64,000 bases of DNA from Prunella strophiata (lineage: Eukaryota > Chordata > Aves > Passeriformes > Prunellidae), in contig JAZBQD010000033.1 of assembly GCA_036583965.1 (NCBI GenBank), positions 18,995,446 through 19,059,445 on the forward strand. The letters run 5' to 3'. Every line of letters starts with the position of its first letter. Positions within the stretch are counted from its first letter, which is position 1. This document shows, one piece after another, positions 10,374-23,395 of the stretch. Both the position numbers and the translations under genes were made by a program. The notes under the pieces are model-generated. The model was not told where the DNA came from, searched no databases, and saw only the letters and a program-made list of their open reading frames with translations.

Positions 10374-13284
10374 CCCGGTGCCCCTCACAGCGCCCGGTGT
10401 CCCTCACGGCGCCCGGTGTCCCTCACAGCGCCCCTCACAGCGCCCCTCACAGCGCCCGGTGTCCCTCACAGCGCCCTTCACAGCGCCCGGTGTCCCTCAC
10501 AGCGCCCCTCACAGCGCCCCTCACAGCGCCCGGTGCCCCTCACAGCGCCCCTCACAGCGCCCGGTGTCCCTCACAGCGCCCCTCACAGCGCCCGGTGCCC
10601 CTCACAGCGCCCCTCACAGCGCCCCTCACAGCGCCCCTCACAGCGGCCGGTGCCCCTCACAGCGCCCTTCACAGCGCCCGGTGTCCCTCACAGCGCCCCT
10701 CACAGCGCCCGGTGTCCCTCACAGCGCCCCTCACAGCGGCCGGTGCCCCTCACAGCGGCCGGTGCCCCTCACAGCGCCCGGTGCCCCTCACAGCGCCCCT
10801 CACAGCGCCCGGTTGCCCCTCACAGCGCCCCTCACAGCGCCCGGTGCCCCTCACAGCGCCCGGTGTCCCTCACAGCGCCCGGTGCCCCTCACAGCGCCCG
10901 GTGCCCCTCACAGCGCCCGGTGCCCCTCACAGCGCCCGGTGCCCCTCACAGCGCCCCTCACAGCGCCCGGTGCCCCTCACAGCGCCCGGTGTCCCTCACA
11001 GCGCCCCTCACAGCGCCCGGTGTCCCTCACGGCGCCCGGTGTCCCTCACAGCGCCCCTCACAGCGCCCGGTGCCCCTCACAGCGCCCCTCACAGCGCCCC
11101 TCACAGCGCCCCTCACAGCGCCCGGTGCCCCTCACAGCGCCCCTCACAGCGCCCGGTGCCCCTCACAGCGCCCGGTGTCCCTCACGGCGCCCGGTGTCCC
11201 TCACGGCGCCCGGTGTCCCTCACGGCGCCCGGTGTCCCTCACAGCGCCCCTCACAGCGCCCGGTGTCCCTCACAGCGCCCCTCACAGCGCCCGGTGCCCC
11301 TCACAGCGCCCCTCACAGCGCCCGGTGTCCCTCACGGCGCCCGGTGTCCCTCACAGCGCCCCTCACAGCGCCCCTCACAGCGCCCCTCACAGCGCCCCTC
11401 ACAGCGCCCCTCACAGCGCCCGGTGCCCCTCACAGCGCCCCTCACAGCGCCCGGTGCCCCTCACAGCGCCCGGTGCCCCTCACAGCGCCCGGTGCCCCTC
11501 ACAGCGCCCGGTGCCCCTCACAGCGGCCGGTGCCCCTCACAGCGCCCCTCACAGCGCCCGGTGTCCCTCACAGCGCCCCTCACAGCGCCCGGTGCCCCTC
11601 ACAGCGCCCCTCACAGCGCCCGGTGCCCCTCACAGCGCCCGGTGTCCCTCACAGCGCCCCTCACAGCGCCCGGTGTCCCTCACAGCGCCCCTCACAGCGC
11701 CCGGTGTCCCTCACAGCGCCCCTCACAGCGCCCCTCACAGCGCCCCTCACAGCGCCCGGTGCCCCTCACAGCGCCCCTCACAGCGCCCCTCACAGCGCCC
11801 GGTGCCCCTCACAGCGCCCCTCACAGCGCCCCTCACAGCGCCCCTCACAGCGCCCGGTGTCCCTCACAGCGCCCCTCACAGCGCCCGGTGTCCCTCACAG
11901 CGCCCCTCACAGCGCCCGGTGTCCCTCACAGCGCCCCTCACAGCGCCCGGTGTCCCTCACAGCGCCCCTCACAGCGCCCGGTGCCCCTCACAGCGCCCCT
12001 CACAGCGCCCGGTGTCCCTCACAGCGCCCCTCACAGCGCCCGGTGCCCCTCACAGCGCCCGGTGTCCCTCACAGCGCCCCTCACAGCGCCCCTCACAGCG
12101 CCCGGTGTCCCTCACAGCGCCCGGTGTCCCTCACAGCGCCCCTCACAGCGCCCCTCACAGCGCCCCTCACAGCGCCCCTCACAGCGCCCCTCACAGCGCC
12201 CGGTGTCCCTCACAGCGCCCCTCACAGCGCCCGGTGTCCCTCACAGCGCCCCTCACAGCGCCCCTCACAGCGCCCGGTGTCCCTCACAGCGCCCCTCACA
12301 GCGCCCGGTGCCCCTCACAGCGCCCCTCACAGCGCCCGGTGTCCCTCACAGCGCCCCTCACAGCGCCCGGTGCCCCTCACAGCGCCCCTCACAGCGCCCG
12401 GTGCCCCTCACAGCGCCCGGTGTCCCTCACAGCGCCCCTCACAGCGCCCGGTGTCCCTCACAGCGCCCCTCACAGCGCCCCTCACAGCGCCCGGTGTCCC
12501 TCACAGCGCCCCTCACAGCGCCCGGTGTCCCTCACAGCGCCCGGTGTCCCTCACAGCGCCCCTCACAGCGCCCCTCACAGCGCCCCTCACAGCGCCCGGT
12601 GCCCCTCACAGCGCCCCTCACAGCGCCCGGTGCCCCTCACAGCGCCCGGTGTCCCTCACAGCGCCCGGTGTCCCTCACAGCGCCCCTCACAGCGCCCCTC
12701 ACAGCGCCCGGTGTCCCTCACAGCGCCCGGTGCCCCTCACAGCGCCCGGTGTCCCTCACAGCGCCCCTCACAGCGCCCGGTGCCCCTCACAGCGCCCGGT
12801 GCCCCTCACAGCGCCCGGTGCCCCTCACAGCGCCCGGTGTCCCTCACAGCGCCCCTCACAGCGCCCGGTGCCCCTCACAGCGCCCGGTGCCCCTCACAGC
12901 GCCCGGTGTCCCTCACAGCGCCCCTCACAGCGCCCCTCACAGCGCCCGGTGTCCCTCACAGCGCCCGGTGTCCCTCACAGCGCCCGGTGTCCCTCACAGC
13001 GCCCCTCACAGCGCCCCTCACAGCGCCCGGTGCCCCTCACAGCGCCCGGTGCCCCTCACAGCGGCCGGTGCCCCTCACAGCGCCCGGTGCCCCTCACAGC
13101 GCCCGGTGTCCCTCACAGCGCCCCTCACAGCGCCCCTCACAGCGCCCGGTGCCCCTCACAGCGCCCGGTGTCCCTCACAGCGCCCCTCACAGCGCCCGGT
13201 GTCCCTCACAGCGCCCCTCACAGCGCCCCTCACAGCGCCCGGTGCCCCTCACAGCGCCCCTCACAGCGCCCGGTGTCCCTCACA
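10374..13284. repeat. GC-rich minisatellite, CCCCTCACAGCG / CCCGGTGYCCCTCACAGCG
   Basis: About 2.9 kb of two alternating units: a 12 bp unit (CCCCTCACAGCG) and a 19 bp unit (CCCGGTGCCCCTCACAGCG, or GTGTCCC in place of GTGCCCC). Variants with CACGGCG (about 11,030-11,230) and CAGCGGCC are clustered, which suggests local homogenisation. No stop codon arises in the three + strand frames, so open frames of about 1,000 codons appear. These are artefacts of the unit sequence. The array ends abruptly in a CR1 remnant at 13,285. Confidence 0.97.
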
Positions 13285-13402
13285 GGACCTTAAAGTTCAT
13301 TCCGTGCCATGCCTTGCTGTGGCCAGGGACACCTTCCACTGTCCCAGGGTGCTCCAATTCTTCCAGGGATGGGGCTGCCACCCCCAGAATCACAACTTCA
13401 AA
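13285..13402 (-). mobile_element. CR1 LINE fragment (left arm of inverted pair)
   Basis: Antisense CR1 3' words follow the minisatellite directly: GGACCTTAAAGTTCATTCC, GACACCTTCCACTGTCCCAG, and GGGTGCTCCAATTCTTCCAG. The extreme 3' end is missing and appears to have been overrun by the array. Confidence 0.85.
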
Positions 13403-13944
13403 ATGCTTTCAATATAATAAACGATCTGTGTAGTTTTACTTTTGCAAAGGCCCACAACTGTCAGGGAGAGGGAGGTCCATAAATGACAGCAGGGTAGTGC
13501 AATGGAAACTGATTTTCCCCTTCTGAGCAGTGTCTGCATTCTGCATGTTTTGTAATGGTTGTACCCCGTCTCTAATCATCACTCAGTCACCCTGAAAAAC
13601 GCAGCTCAGTCAGTCCTGCTTGAGGGACGTCAATGCCTAGGTCAATCCACACACTCAACAGTAACTTTTAGATGTAGCTATTACTGCTTTTGGCTACAAA
13701 ATGTCACTACACTCTTCAGTGGAAAAACAAAAAGATTAATGGTTACCTGGTATGTTAATAATCTCGACTTCAGTGTTTTCTCCTTGCACAGATCCCTTGC
13801 TTTTGCTTTTCTCAGAGACGTGTTTTTGGGAGTCCTTCACACCACTGAGCAACACTGAGCTTCCTATCTGTGGAGGAATTAATCCCAAAATAATGTGTAC
13901 AAAATAAATGTGTTTGCACTTCTGTATTGCTTGAAAGCATTTTC
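13403..13944. other. Spacer between inverted CR1 copies, no gene seen
   Basis: About 540 bp of unique AT-rich sequence separating the two oppositely oriented CR1 remnants. No gene or other feature was recognised. Confidence 0.5.
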
Positions 13945-14113
13945 AGGTTGTGATTCAGGTGGTGGCTGCCCCTGGATTCCATGGCAGTGTCCCAGACCAG
14001 GTTGGACAGGGCTTGGAGCACCCTGGGACAGTGGAAGGTGTCCCTGGCCATGGCAGGGGTGGCACTGGATGGGCTTTAAGGTCCCTCCAACCCAACCCAT
14101 TCTGGGATTTTTC
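13945..14113 (+). mobile_element. CR1 LINE fragment (right arm of inverted pair)
   Basis: Sense-orientation CR1 3' end: CAGGTTGGACAGGGCTTGGA, GGGACAGTGGAAGGTGTCCC, GGTCCCTCCAACCCAACCCA, ending in TTCTGGGATT. It is the inverted partner of the copy at 13,285-13,402. Confidence 0.92.
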
Positions 14114-17100
14114 CATCTCTTGTTTCCATCAGTAGTTTATGTGAGACACAGAGAGTACCTGCATGTCTAAGGCAAGATAAAGCGAGAGAGGGAGACAGTC
14201 TGCAGGGCCAGCTGCTGTGAGGGTATCACCTCAGATACAATTAGCAATGGAGTCCTCTCTCCTGACGTACTTGCTTGGCTGGACACATAAACCAACCCAA
14301 AAAACGTTTCTTCCACATGTTTAAGTAAATATTTCACTTCATCATAAATCCAGTTATACCATTATGACTCTTTTATTTTGTGTAATAGCAGTAAAATTAT
14401 AAGTGAGGGGAGTTGTCTAGGAACTGGGAAATCTGACACAGAGAAGATAGTTGTTTCATAAATCAGAGCTTTCCTTTTTCTAGCTAGATCTAGTTTAAGT
14501 GGTTCTACACTATTTTCCTAGGTGTGTAGTCACCTTTTGCATTGTAAGTCCATTGAATGACCTATAAATAACACCTGATACAACTCTTCAGTTTTGGAAT
14601 TGTCTTTTGAATTGAAATTTTCATATTACTCTGCTGCCTTTACCTAACATATCACTGCATTTTGTCCTTTACTGGCAATTTTAGGTAACAGTGGAACCAA
14701 CAGGAAAAGAGAGACTGTCAGAAGTAGAGATGATGAAAGAGGACAGGGATCACAGGTGGGCTGCTGCTATGGGATTTCACTAAGCAGCTAAACGTGTACA
14801 TATCTCCCACACTGTAACACTGCTGGTAAAGTTGAGGTCTGCCAAAGGTTTTGATTCTGCTTTTGTGATTGATTTGTGGTGGTATGGCATTATGCTTAAT
14901 GGACAGAAAAAAAATTATATGTGTATTTATATAAATATATATATGTAAAATATCTAAAAGCAGAACTTATAGAAAGTCTTCAATAACATTTATACAGTAG
15001 TAAAGTTACACAAAGCTAAAGCCTCCCCTGCAGAGTTTTAATACAGGCTGAAAATAAAGCAACATTAATTGATTTTTATGATCCAAACTATGAGAAGAGC
15101 AAAAAACAAAAGGAGAAGCTGGAAATGTCCAAAGCCAACTAGGAATCCAAACACACAGTTTGTATTAAATGAAAATGAATCTTAGGTTTTAGTCAGCTTT
15201 AAGTTTTAGGATAATGTGATGTTTTGGTATCACTGAAAACGGTGCAGTGTAGACATGGTCAGACATTCTAATGAGGCAGTTTAGACCCTTTTCTGCCTGC
15301 CTAATCTGATAAACCTGTACCTAAGGTCACGGGACAGGTGGATTTGCTACATCTGCTGTGAAGTAGCCATGAGGCAGCTCCTGCAGTGCAAGAGAAGCTG
15401 CCAGAAGCTCGGTGACCCTGTTCTACTTACTTAAAATGCTTGTTGGTATCTTTAAATGGCAGTCATAGTTCAGCAGAATTTTCCAGAGGACCTGGGATTC
15501 TTAATTTTGTTGAAAAAGGAAAATGCCAAGCCTGGAGACATGAAGATTGCTAGTTTAGTCATTAGCATCCCACCTACTCTGTGTATTCTTTCCTTGGAAA
15601 TGGCAAATTTTTTCAGCCTGTAGCTTAATTCTCCCAAAAAGTCACCCTCAGTTAGCACAAAGCCTTGTCTTGACTCAAATACTGTGGCACGTCCTGGTTG
15701 AACAAACATGTTTGGCACTGGTGCCTGGAATTAGCCAAACTCTGCAGAGCACTAGAAAAAATGAGTTCCTCAGCTGAACAAAGTGTCATTAATAGTGAGG
15801 AGTACAAATGTAGGAACAGATAAAGGGGTAGCCAGCAAAACTCTGACACCTACAAGTGGACACAGCAAAGCAGAGGCTGTTGCACCAGGAATGCAAACCC
15901 TCCAAGGATTAACCCCTCTCTGGAATCAAATAGGTAAATAGTGTTACATTATCCACATGGAAATAAAACTTAGATATGTCAGTGACAGCTTCTCAAATGT
16001 GAACATTCAGAACTTCCCCCAAAGAGTATGCTTATATTAAGAATTTAATTAATATTTATTAGTTATCTGAAGCTGTTCTTTGTACTTTAGTCAACTAAAA
16101 TGGTGCCAGCTTCCTTCAGCTCCTCCTACAAAATGTTTTGCCAGATGCTCCATTTGTTAACACATCTTAGTGTGCTGACACTTGGAAAATACATGTATCC
16201 CTTTACTGATAATTCACAGATTCAGATTTCTAGAGCCACTTCTGTAGCGAGTGAACAATGTGAAATCAAGGAGTGCTGCCGTGGGGCTGTTCCTGTTGTG
16301 TGAATTGGCCCAGACAGGTAACCAAGGGCAACCCTCAAACCACAGCCAAAATGGAAAGAGCAGATTTATTTCACTGTACAACTTTATATTTCATTCTAGC
16401 TGACCTCTGATTCTTTCTACCCCACATTTCCTATACAGATTTCTGCTGAAGGTCTGTCATTCCCAGGAAGTCTTCACTGTTCTGCTGGGGCTCTGCTCTC
16501 ACCAACACCCAAGTGTGTGTGTCCCCTGGCCCTGGGCAGGGCTGCTGCAGCAGTGGCACTGGACACCAGCTCTTGGCACTCTGGGAACCCACGGGGGTTC
16601 ATTTTTGGAGGTTCTAAACCCTGCAATTGCAGCTGCAGGCTGGGGAAGCTGTGGCTGCTTGGCCCTTTTGTGGTTGAAACTTCTACCAACACACTAAAGA
16701 AAGGTGTGCAAAAGAGGGTTTTAGACTCCACAATCTGTTCAGGTTTTTAAGTAGCCAGGGTACCTTAGTGGCTTTTCCCAAATTGTGTACAATTGTGTTT
16801 TTCCCCCCCACAAACTTAGAATCACAGAACAGATCAGATTGGATTTTAATTTTAAGGATACTTTATTTCTAAATAATTGGGATTTTTTAAAATCAATCCC
16901 TAGCTTCATTAGCGGAAGGGATTTTTTTTAACAAAAGACAGTGGAGGGGAGTGATAGGAATAGATGAAAGCCCTTTTTTTCATCAGCTACTACTTAGTGC
17001 TTGAAATTGATTTTGAGATAAGATCTATTTTTAAGGTAGAATAAGATATTGTATCCCTATTTTATTTACATTTTTAATTTATCTAGTATTTAATTAAATC

Positions 17101-20100
17101 AACAAAATCTTTGGGGTTTAGTTGATTACATTTTTAATTGATTACAGTTGATTATATTTATATGAACTTATTTTTGTTATGGTTTTGAGACATTACTTTT
17201 AATGCAGTTAATTTATACTTGCTAAAAATACTTCAGTGACGTTCTGTGTTTTTACTGGGTAAGAAGAAATGTTTTATGCAGATAACAATGATAGGCCCAG
17301 ATACCAATGGAACATTTCTATCTAATTCTCCTTCCATGGCATTTCAAAATCAATGTATCAGTTTAACTGTAATTAATCTCACTTCACAAAATTCTCTCTG
17401 TGGCTCTGTGTTTGTTTGTGTGGGGCATGTAGACACACACAAATAAATACCTGTTTACTTGTTGCTAATAGGAAATGAAGTGAACAGGAAGAGCAGAGCT
17501 GGGAGAGTCAGTTATTAGAACATCAGGCTGGTGCGGCCTGTTTGCCTCAATCTCTTTAAAGGCCGGGCAGACGCAGAAAGCAGTTTAGGGATGATTATCT
17601 GCACAGTCCCCGAGGCACTCCCCGCACCGCACAGTTTAGGTTAAGAAAAGATCGTTGCTGGCTCCTCCCAGATTACCATCCCCGATCCGATTAGCCACAG
17701 GAAACACCAGGGGAATTCATTCAGCTTCTCTGTAAAACGTGACTGCCCTGCAGCCTGTTTCTTGTGGCTGATACTGCAGCAATGAAGGGATCAGCACTCA
17801 CTCATTCTTTTTGCAGGGTAACAGGTAAGGAGTTAAACTGAAATTACTAAAACTATTAAAACTCGTGTAAATTTACTATGTTTATGACTGTATTAGATGT
17901 AAAAATCCTCTAACTTGCAGAGATAATTTTTGAACTTGCATTTAAGTGCTGTCAGAATGCTGACAATTACTGACAGTATTTTATTCTTCTGCGTGTAGTC
18001 AGTGTGATGAGTCTGAGAGTCTCTTGGTAAACATCATGTTCATGATCGAGGGTCTCAGAGCCAGCATTTTTGTTTGTAGAACAGTTAATATATTCACTTT
18101 ACGCCATCTCCTTGATGAGTCTCTCTAGTAATTACTGCCTGCCAGCCTGTTCAAGGTAGTTTAAATACCTTCTGTTAACTCTTAGGTTAGCACTGCCACA
18201 GAAAGAGGTGATTTAAATGACATGGCTCAAGTCAATTGAGAGACTTGTCCATCAGTTTAACTTGCAGTTTCTTGCTATTTATGTCAAAAATCTATGAACA
18301 GCAAAGACTGAATCACCAAACCAGCACCTACATAATCTTTTAATGAATTATATTCTCTTGTCTCTTTTGTACATCAAAGAGGTTAGTGTCCTTTGTAAAT
18401 ATTGGACTTGATGATTAAATGACATTCATCTTTTACTAAGACAGGTGGGGAATATTTTTTCCCAGAGAGGGCTAAAAGACATGTAGAAATAACAAATCAG
18501 TTCTGGTTGTGGTTCCAGTGTGAAACTCCTGGAGTCTCACAGCAGCTGTAGTATCATCCTGCTGTGTAAGTAGTATATAACTAAACTAAATGAAAATTTG
18601 TTTACATTTTTACCTAGTCTTCTCTCTGTCCTTTATCCATGTGTTTATTTGCTTTTCCAGTATTTTGGTGTTTGCTTACAGGTAGTAAACATTTCAAATT
18701 CAAATAATTGAGCTTTTTAAAGCACCTTGGGAATTGAGGTGTGTGCTTACTGAAAGATGTGTGCTCAGTGCTAAAACTGCCTTCCAGACCATGGTTAAAT
18801 TGTAGCTTAGGCATTCATGAAATATATGTTCCCAGTGAGCTTTTTCACTGGTACAGGCATTAGAACAACAACCTTTGCATCTTGTTTCATTATTCATAAT
18901 AATCAAGTTTAGCAAAACCCTCAGTTATCATCATTTTTTTAGAAATGCTTTGTTATTCCTGGCAATGTTAAAATTAGATAGTCTGTGGTAATTTGAAACA
19001 CAATTTCATTTACCAGTGCTTCCTGTACCAGTGACTAACCATGTTTCAGCCAGTTTAGAAGATTTTTTGCTAGAAACTCTCATGATCTGCCAATCTTAAA
19101 GCATCAGATTCAAAGCCTGAATTGAGAGACAAGGTTATAATTTAGTAGCTCTTAACCACTTCATTAAATATACCCAGTCCTCACTACACTATCCTATTTT
19201 TACTTAGTCTTAATCATCAAAGTTATCTTTAGTCATCTGCCTGAAACATCTCCATTAGTGCTGTTTCCAGGATTTTGCATTTTGGCAGTGAAACTTTATC
19301 CCGTGTGATCTTATATTTAGACATTCTGTTGACTTCTGTGGGACTGCTCACAAAAGCAAAGCTTCTCAAGTACTTGCAGAATTAGGCCACAGGAAATTTT
19401 TGAAGGTGTCAGCCAAGTGCTTAGGTACTAAGCTACCCTTGCCCCTACCTGCAGCGAGCTCACTATGTTCCTTTAAAAATTTGGCTGCTAGGTAGTTACA
19501 GGTGACTGCAACAGGGAGAGAACAAATTCACTTTAGAAGACAATAAAACAGTAAAAATAATCTCAGAATTTCATGTGACAAGCCTAAGCATCAGCATTGC
19601 CTCTATTGTATGAATATATTTGAGGTTTAAAAATATTTTTTCCCATATATTGATATTTTAAATGGAAAACTTACTAATTTTTTTTCATGTTAATACATAC
19701 AGGTAATCTTTTTAAGTGTGTGGTCTGCTGTGGCATCTGTGTTTGCCAAAGCCACAGGAATGAAAGATTTGGGCCCTCACTATTCATGGATAGATGCACA
19801 GGGGCACAGTGGGGAGCCTTACAATGGGATTACTGTCCATGCTGGCAGCTACACTGCCCTAACTGGAATCCTTCCAGCTGGGAATGCAAGCTCTTCTCTC
19901 TGTTTGAAAACATGTTCTGAAGTAAAAGGTAGCAATTGCATTTATCAAATAACTATACTCATTGCCAAAATAGAGTGAGACCAGCATCTTGTCTCCTCAC
20001 TTTTTGACTCTATAATTGTTTTCTGGCTGCTGCAATAATGGACATTGCTCCTCTTGTTTCAGTCTGGAGCAAAAATTCAGCCCAGCCACTGGAAGCCACT

Positions 20101-21672
20101 GGTTTCCAGATCCTGAAATACCAGAAAGGAATGGTTTTTTTTTTGTGACAAGGCAGAGTTGTTTATTTGCAAACCCCACTGGTGGCTTGCTGGGTCCATC
20201 CTGCAGCTGGCTCCTGAGACCAGTGAGGGATGCTGCCTGTGGAAGGTGGCCTTTGGAAGGAGCATGGAACTGCTCAGTGGGATCTCTGATGTCCCAGCTG
20301 TCCTGCTGCCTGCGTGGCACCCTGCTGCTCCCCTGTGACCTTACAAAGAGTAGGGCCTTTATTCCAGAGGAAACGACCGTGGGCAAGGGGCTTCACTGTT
20401 GAGGAGAAGGTAGATGCAGGGAGCGACCTCATCTGCGGTGGCACGAGGTGCCCACGCTGCATCCCTGCTGGAAATGCACCCCTGCACGTGTGCAGCAGTG
20501 AGTGGGGCACAACAGCTGTCGTGTCTCCAAATGCAACATGTGAATCCAGTGCAACAGGAGACAAAAATCCCTTCTGGTAGAAATTGTTCAGCTCAAAAGT
20601 GGGGGGAAAGAAAAGGCAACTCAAAACTGCATAGAGACATTAAAGCACGTATCAAACCCACACCTGGAGGGGACCTCTTGAAATACCCAGAGTGCTTGGC
20701 ATGAGGATTCCAAGAGATTCCTTGGGCAGCGTGGTTCTTCTCTTGCCTTCTGCCAGCCGAATGCACGGACACATTTCCGGGGGTTTGGTGTCAGGAGCTG
20801 GAGCGTTCCCGCTCGCTGGATGGCACCGCTGCCTGTGCTGGAGCGGAGGTGGAACTGCACCGCAGGGAGACACCGTTCCTCTCACTTGCTCAGGGAGCCG
20901 GGATTAAGGGGTGACCTCTTTGCTGTCATGGCAATAGGGATGCACGGCAGAGATCAAGCAGCAGAGCTGATTAAGGCGATATCGTGATTGCCTCAAGGTA
21001 CGTGACTGAGATCCTCAGGCAGCTCATGGCACCGTGACCTGGAATAGCGCTCCGGGCTGTGCCTTCCGCAGCAACCGAGCTTTCACGAGATGAGCAAAAT
21101 GCTGAAGAACGTCTGTAAAATCCAAGAATGTCTGCTACAGAGGCAAAGCAGGAGAGAGCTGCTGCTTTAACCTAAGCACTATTTTTACTTCTAGCATCCT
21201 TTTTATTGGTGTAGGAACGTAATGCCCCTCTGTAGGAATATCAGCACTGGCCTGTCCCAAATGATCACCTTACATCTTCCTGAGGGAGTGCAGTGTAACT
21301 CAGCAAAGTAATTTGTCACAATATTACTAATTTTTTTCAGAAGTCAATATAAGGGAATTGCTCCCATTGATCGCACTGAGCTGTCAGTCAAGTTTTGCAA
21401 ACTGAAAAGCACAGACAAAATATTCAGGTCAGTTGGGCAGCACAGGAATTATGGATTTGGTGTATAAATGAAATAAAATCGATTAGACAACAAAGAAACA
21501 CAGAGCTCACTTCTGCCACTTAGAAGAATCTTGCTAGTATTTTGTCATACTCTAGGTATATTCTCTTCTGCATTAACCTCCATTTCATCCCTTTCCAGCT
21601 GAGTTCATATCAGCCTAATTCCTGGGTAAAAAGAAAAAAAAAAATTTAGATAGAAATATCCCTGATATTGAA

Positions 21673-21710
<38 letters not shown>

Positions 21711-23205
21711 CACTTGAGTACAAGGAAATAGGAGAAATAAATAGTCATCATGGTGGTGATTCTGCTGCCAGTATGATGAGATATATTTTTCAAATGTTAT
21801 CTGGACAAGTTATTAAGAATTTTGAAGAGAACTTTCTGAGAAATAGAAACCAATAATTTTTGTTAATTCAGCATTATTAACTTTAAAAAAGAAATTCTGG
21901 GCATAAAATTAAGTTCTTTCTTTAGGTTCAAGGTTTCTTGTGATAATGGAGGCCATCACTTACTGATTTCAAAATCCATTGAAAAAAAAATAGAGTTTCT
22001 GGAGCTTCTCCAAATAGAGAGCAATTATGTGAAGGTACTTTATTAAAGGATTGACTTTTCAGAATACAGAGTCAGATGGTCAAGTAACTGAGTAGAAAAT
22101 GCTCCAGATACTCTTTCAATCTTTATTAAAGAGTATACTTGATTCATATTCTTCTTAACATACTTACATTAGAGATGCATTTCTGAGTATCTCTGAAGTT
22201 TCTGAAGGCTTTTTTGTCTTTCACTGACAAATGTAATTCTCATCCCTTTGAGAGGACTGGTGCAGCTCTATGAAAGGGTTCTTAATGTGGATCTGTGATC
22301 TGTTCCCACCATTAAGCATCTTGAAAAGAACAGAGCTGCACTGGCTGACTTTGTGGAATAAAGTCCATTAGCACTGTTGGAAGAATAATTTATTCAAGTA
22401 TGTGGTAGATAATGTAATAGCTGAATGAATAAATTTTATTTAAATATTTGCTACAAAAATAATTATGCAGAATTAGAGATAAAAGCTGGACAATGAACTG
22501 CAAGCAGTTAGCACCACACAGGCCTGTTGTATCACCTAATCCCCACAGGACTCTTCTGTTTTTATATATATATTTTTAGCAAATCTGTCTTCTAAAACCC
22601 TCTTTATGCTGCTGAATCCTAATACTGGTTTTGCAGCCTTGGGAGCCCAAGGTTTGTCTATTTAGCACAGTTTCTGTAGTTAATGATGCAGCAGAGATGT
22701 GCTTAGTTTGGTCTAAAAATTGCTCTTTTTTGTTATGCTTGCAGCTATTTTCCTATAGAGATAAGAGAAACAGAAGGGTGATCTTATACTGAGTAAGGAT
22801 TTCCACTCAAGAGCCATGTAAAGGGTTTATTTAAACATCACAGACTGATTACTGTGTTCATATTTACAGCTTGCTTTATCTTTCTGTTGGATAGAAGATC
22901 TCAGAGCAGGACCTACTTTGTATTAGAAATAATAGTAGAGAAAAAATCTGTTTCTGCCTGGAGAGAGTCGTGGGTTCAGTTTACTTGTCAGAGGAGAATC
23001 TTGACAGATGTGATTCCAGCCCCCAGGAGTATAGGGAAGAGAGCAGCAAGGGGCCATGGATTGTAGACAATCTGTCTATCAAGAACCAGCCCACGCCTGA
23101 CTGCCCAAATCTTCAATGACTCCATAACCAGGAGCATGTGGCTTTATTCTGCCTTTTTCGAGCTCCTCTTGTAGGTTTTCAGTGATTATTTTATTGTTTC
23201 AACAG
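14114..23205. other. AT-rich region left of PTPDC1 coding exons
   Basis: Mostly AT-rich unique DNA with no recognised coding exon. A moderately GC-rich segment at 17,540-17,824 ends in GGGTAACAG|GTAAGG and could be an untranslated exon, but that is weak. The 20,000-20,900 segment is richer in GC and has open frames without similarity to anything I know. AT microsatellite-like stretches occur at about 14,915-14,960. Confidence 0.5.
21675..21707. repeat. Poly-T tract (33 T)
   Basis: Uninterrupted homopolymer of 33 T, preceded about 30 bp upstream by an A-run. No target-site duplication or retroposed body was recognised, so it is listed as a simple repeat only. Confidence 0.9.
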
Positions 23206-23299
23206 GTACTGCAATGGCTGCAGGAGTTTTGCTGCAAAATGAGCAACCAGTACTCCTCACTGATAGAGAGCAGTGTGTATCTGGCAAATATGAGTTCAG
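23206..23299 (+). CDS. PTPDC1: PTPDC1 alternative first coding exon
   Basis: A good acceptor (TTGTTTCAACAG|GT) and donor (TTCAG|GTAAGA) bound this exon. Its ATG at 23,214 opens MAAGVLLQNEQP, which resembles the N-terminus of the main human PTPDC1 isoform (MAAGVLPQNEQP, from memory of the family). It contributes 86 coding bases and ends in phase 2. The constitutive exon at 25,944 needs phase 1, so as assembled the join keeps frame only if the second AG, four bases downstream (25,947), is used as acceptor. Either this exon carries an indel or the bird uses a tandem acceptor. Confidence 0.75.
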
Positions 23300-23349
23300 G
23301 TAAGAATTTGGCTCTGATGTGCCATTCATAATAAATGCTTAGAACAATT

Positions 23350-23395
23350 CTGGAAAAAAAAAACCCCACAAAATTAAAAAAAAAAAAAAAAAACA
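23350..23395. repeat. A-rich simple repeat in PTPDC1 intron
   Basis: Two A-runs separated by CCCCACAAAATT, just inside the intron after the alternative first coding exon. Of no evident functional meaning. Confidence 0.8.

Noticed and set aside
10374..13284. CRISPR-like appearance of regularly recurring short repeats
   Set aside because: There are no unique spacers of constant length, the units are directly tandem, and the context is a vertebrate genome.
9846..13433. Open frames of 1,020-1,195 codons with repeated RCPSQRP / APHS words
   Set aside because: Same artefact from the 12 and 19 bp units of the second minisatellite; all three frames encode versions of the same repeat.
16812..16860. 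Short CR1-like end (TTAGAATCACAGAACAGATC)
   Set aside because: Only about 20 bp resembles the CR1 tail and the following sequence does not match; too short to call.
19687..19978. Possible exon with a continuous frame in 19.7-19.98 kb preceded by ACATACAG
   Set aside because: The frame is open for about 80 codons, but I recognise no similarity and see no clear donor at its end. It may be chance or an old retrocopy.
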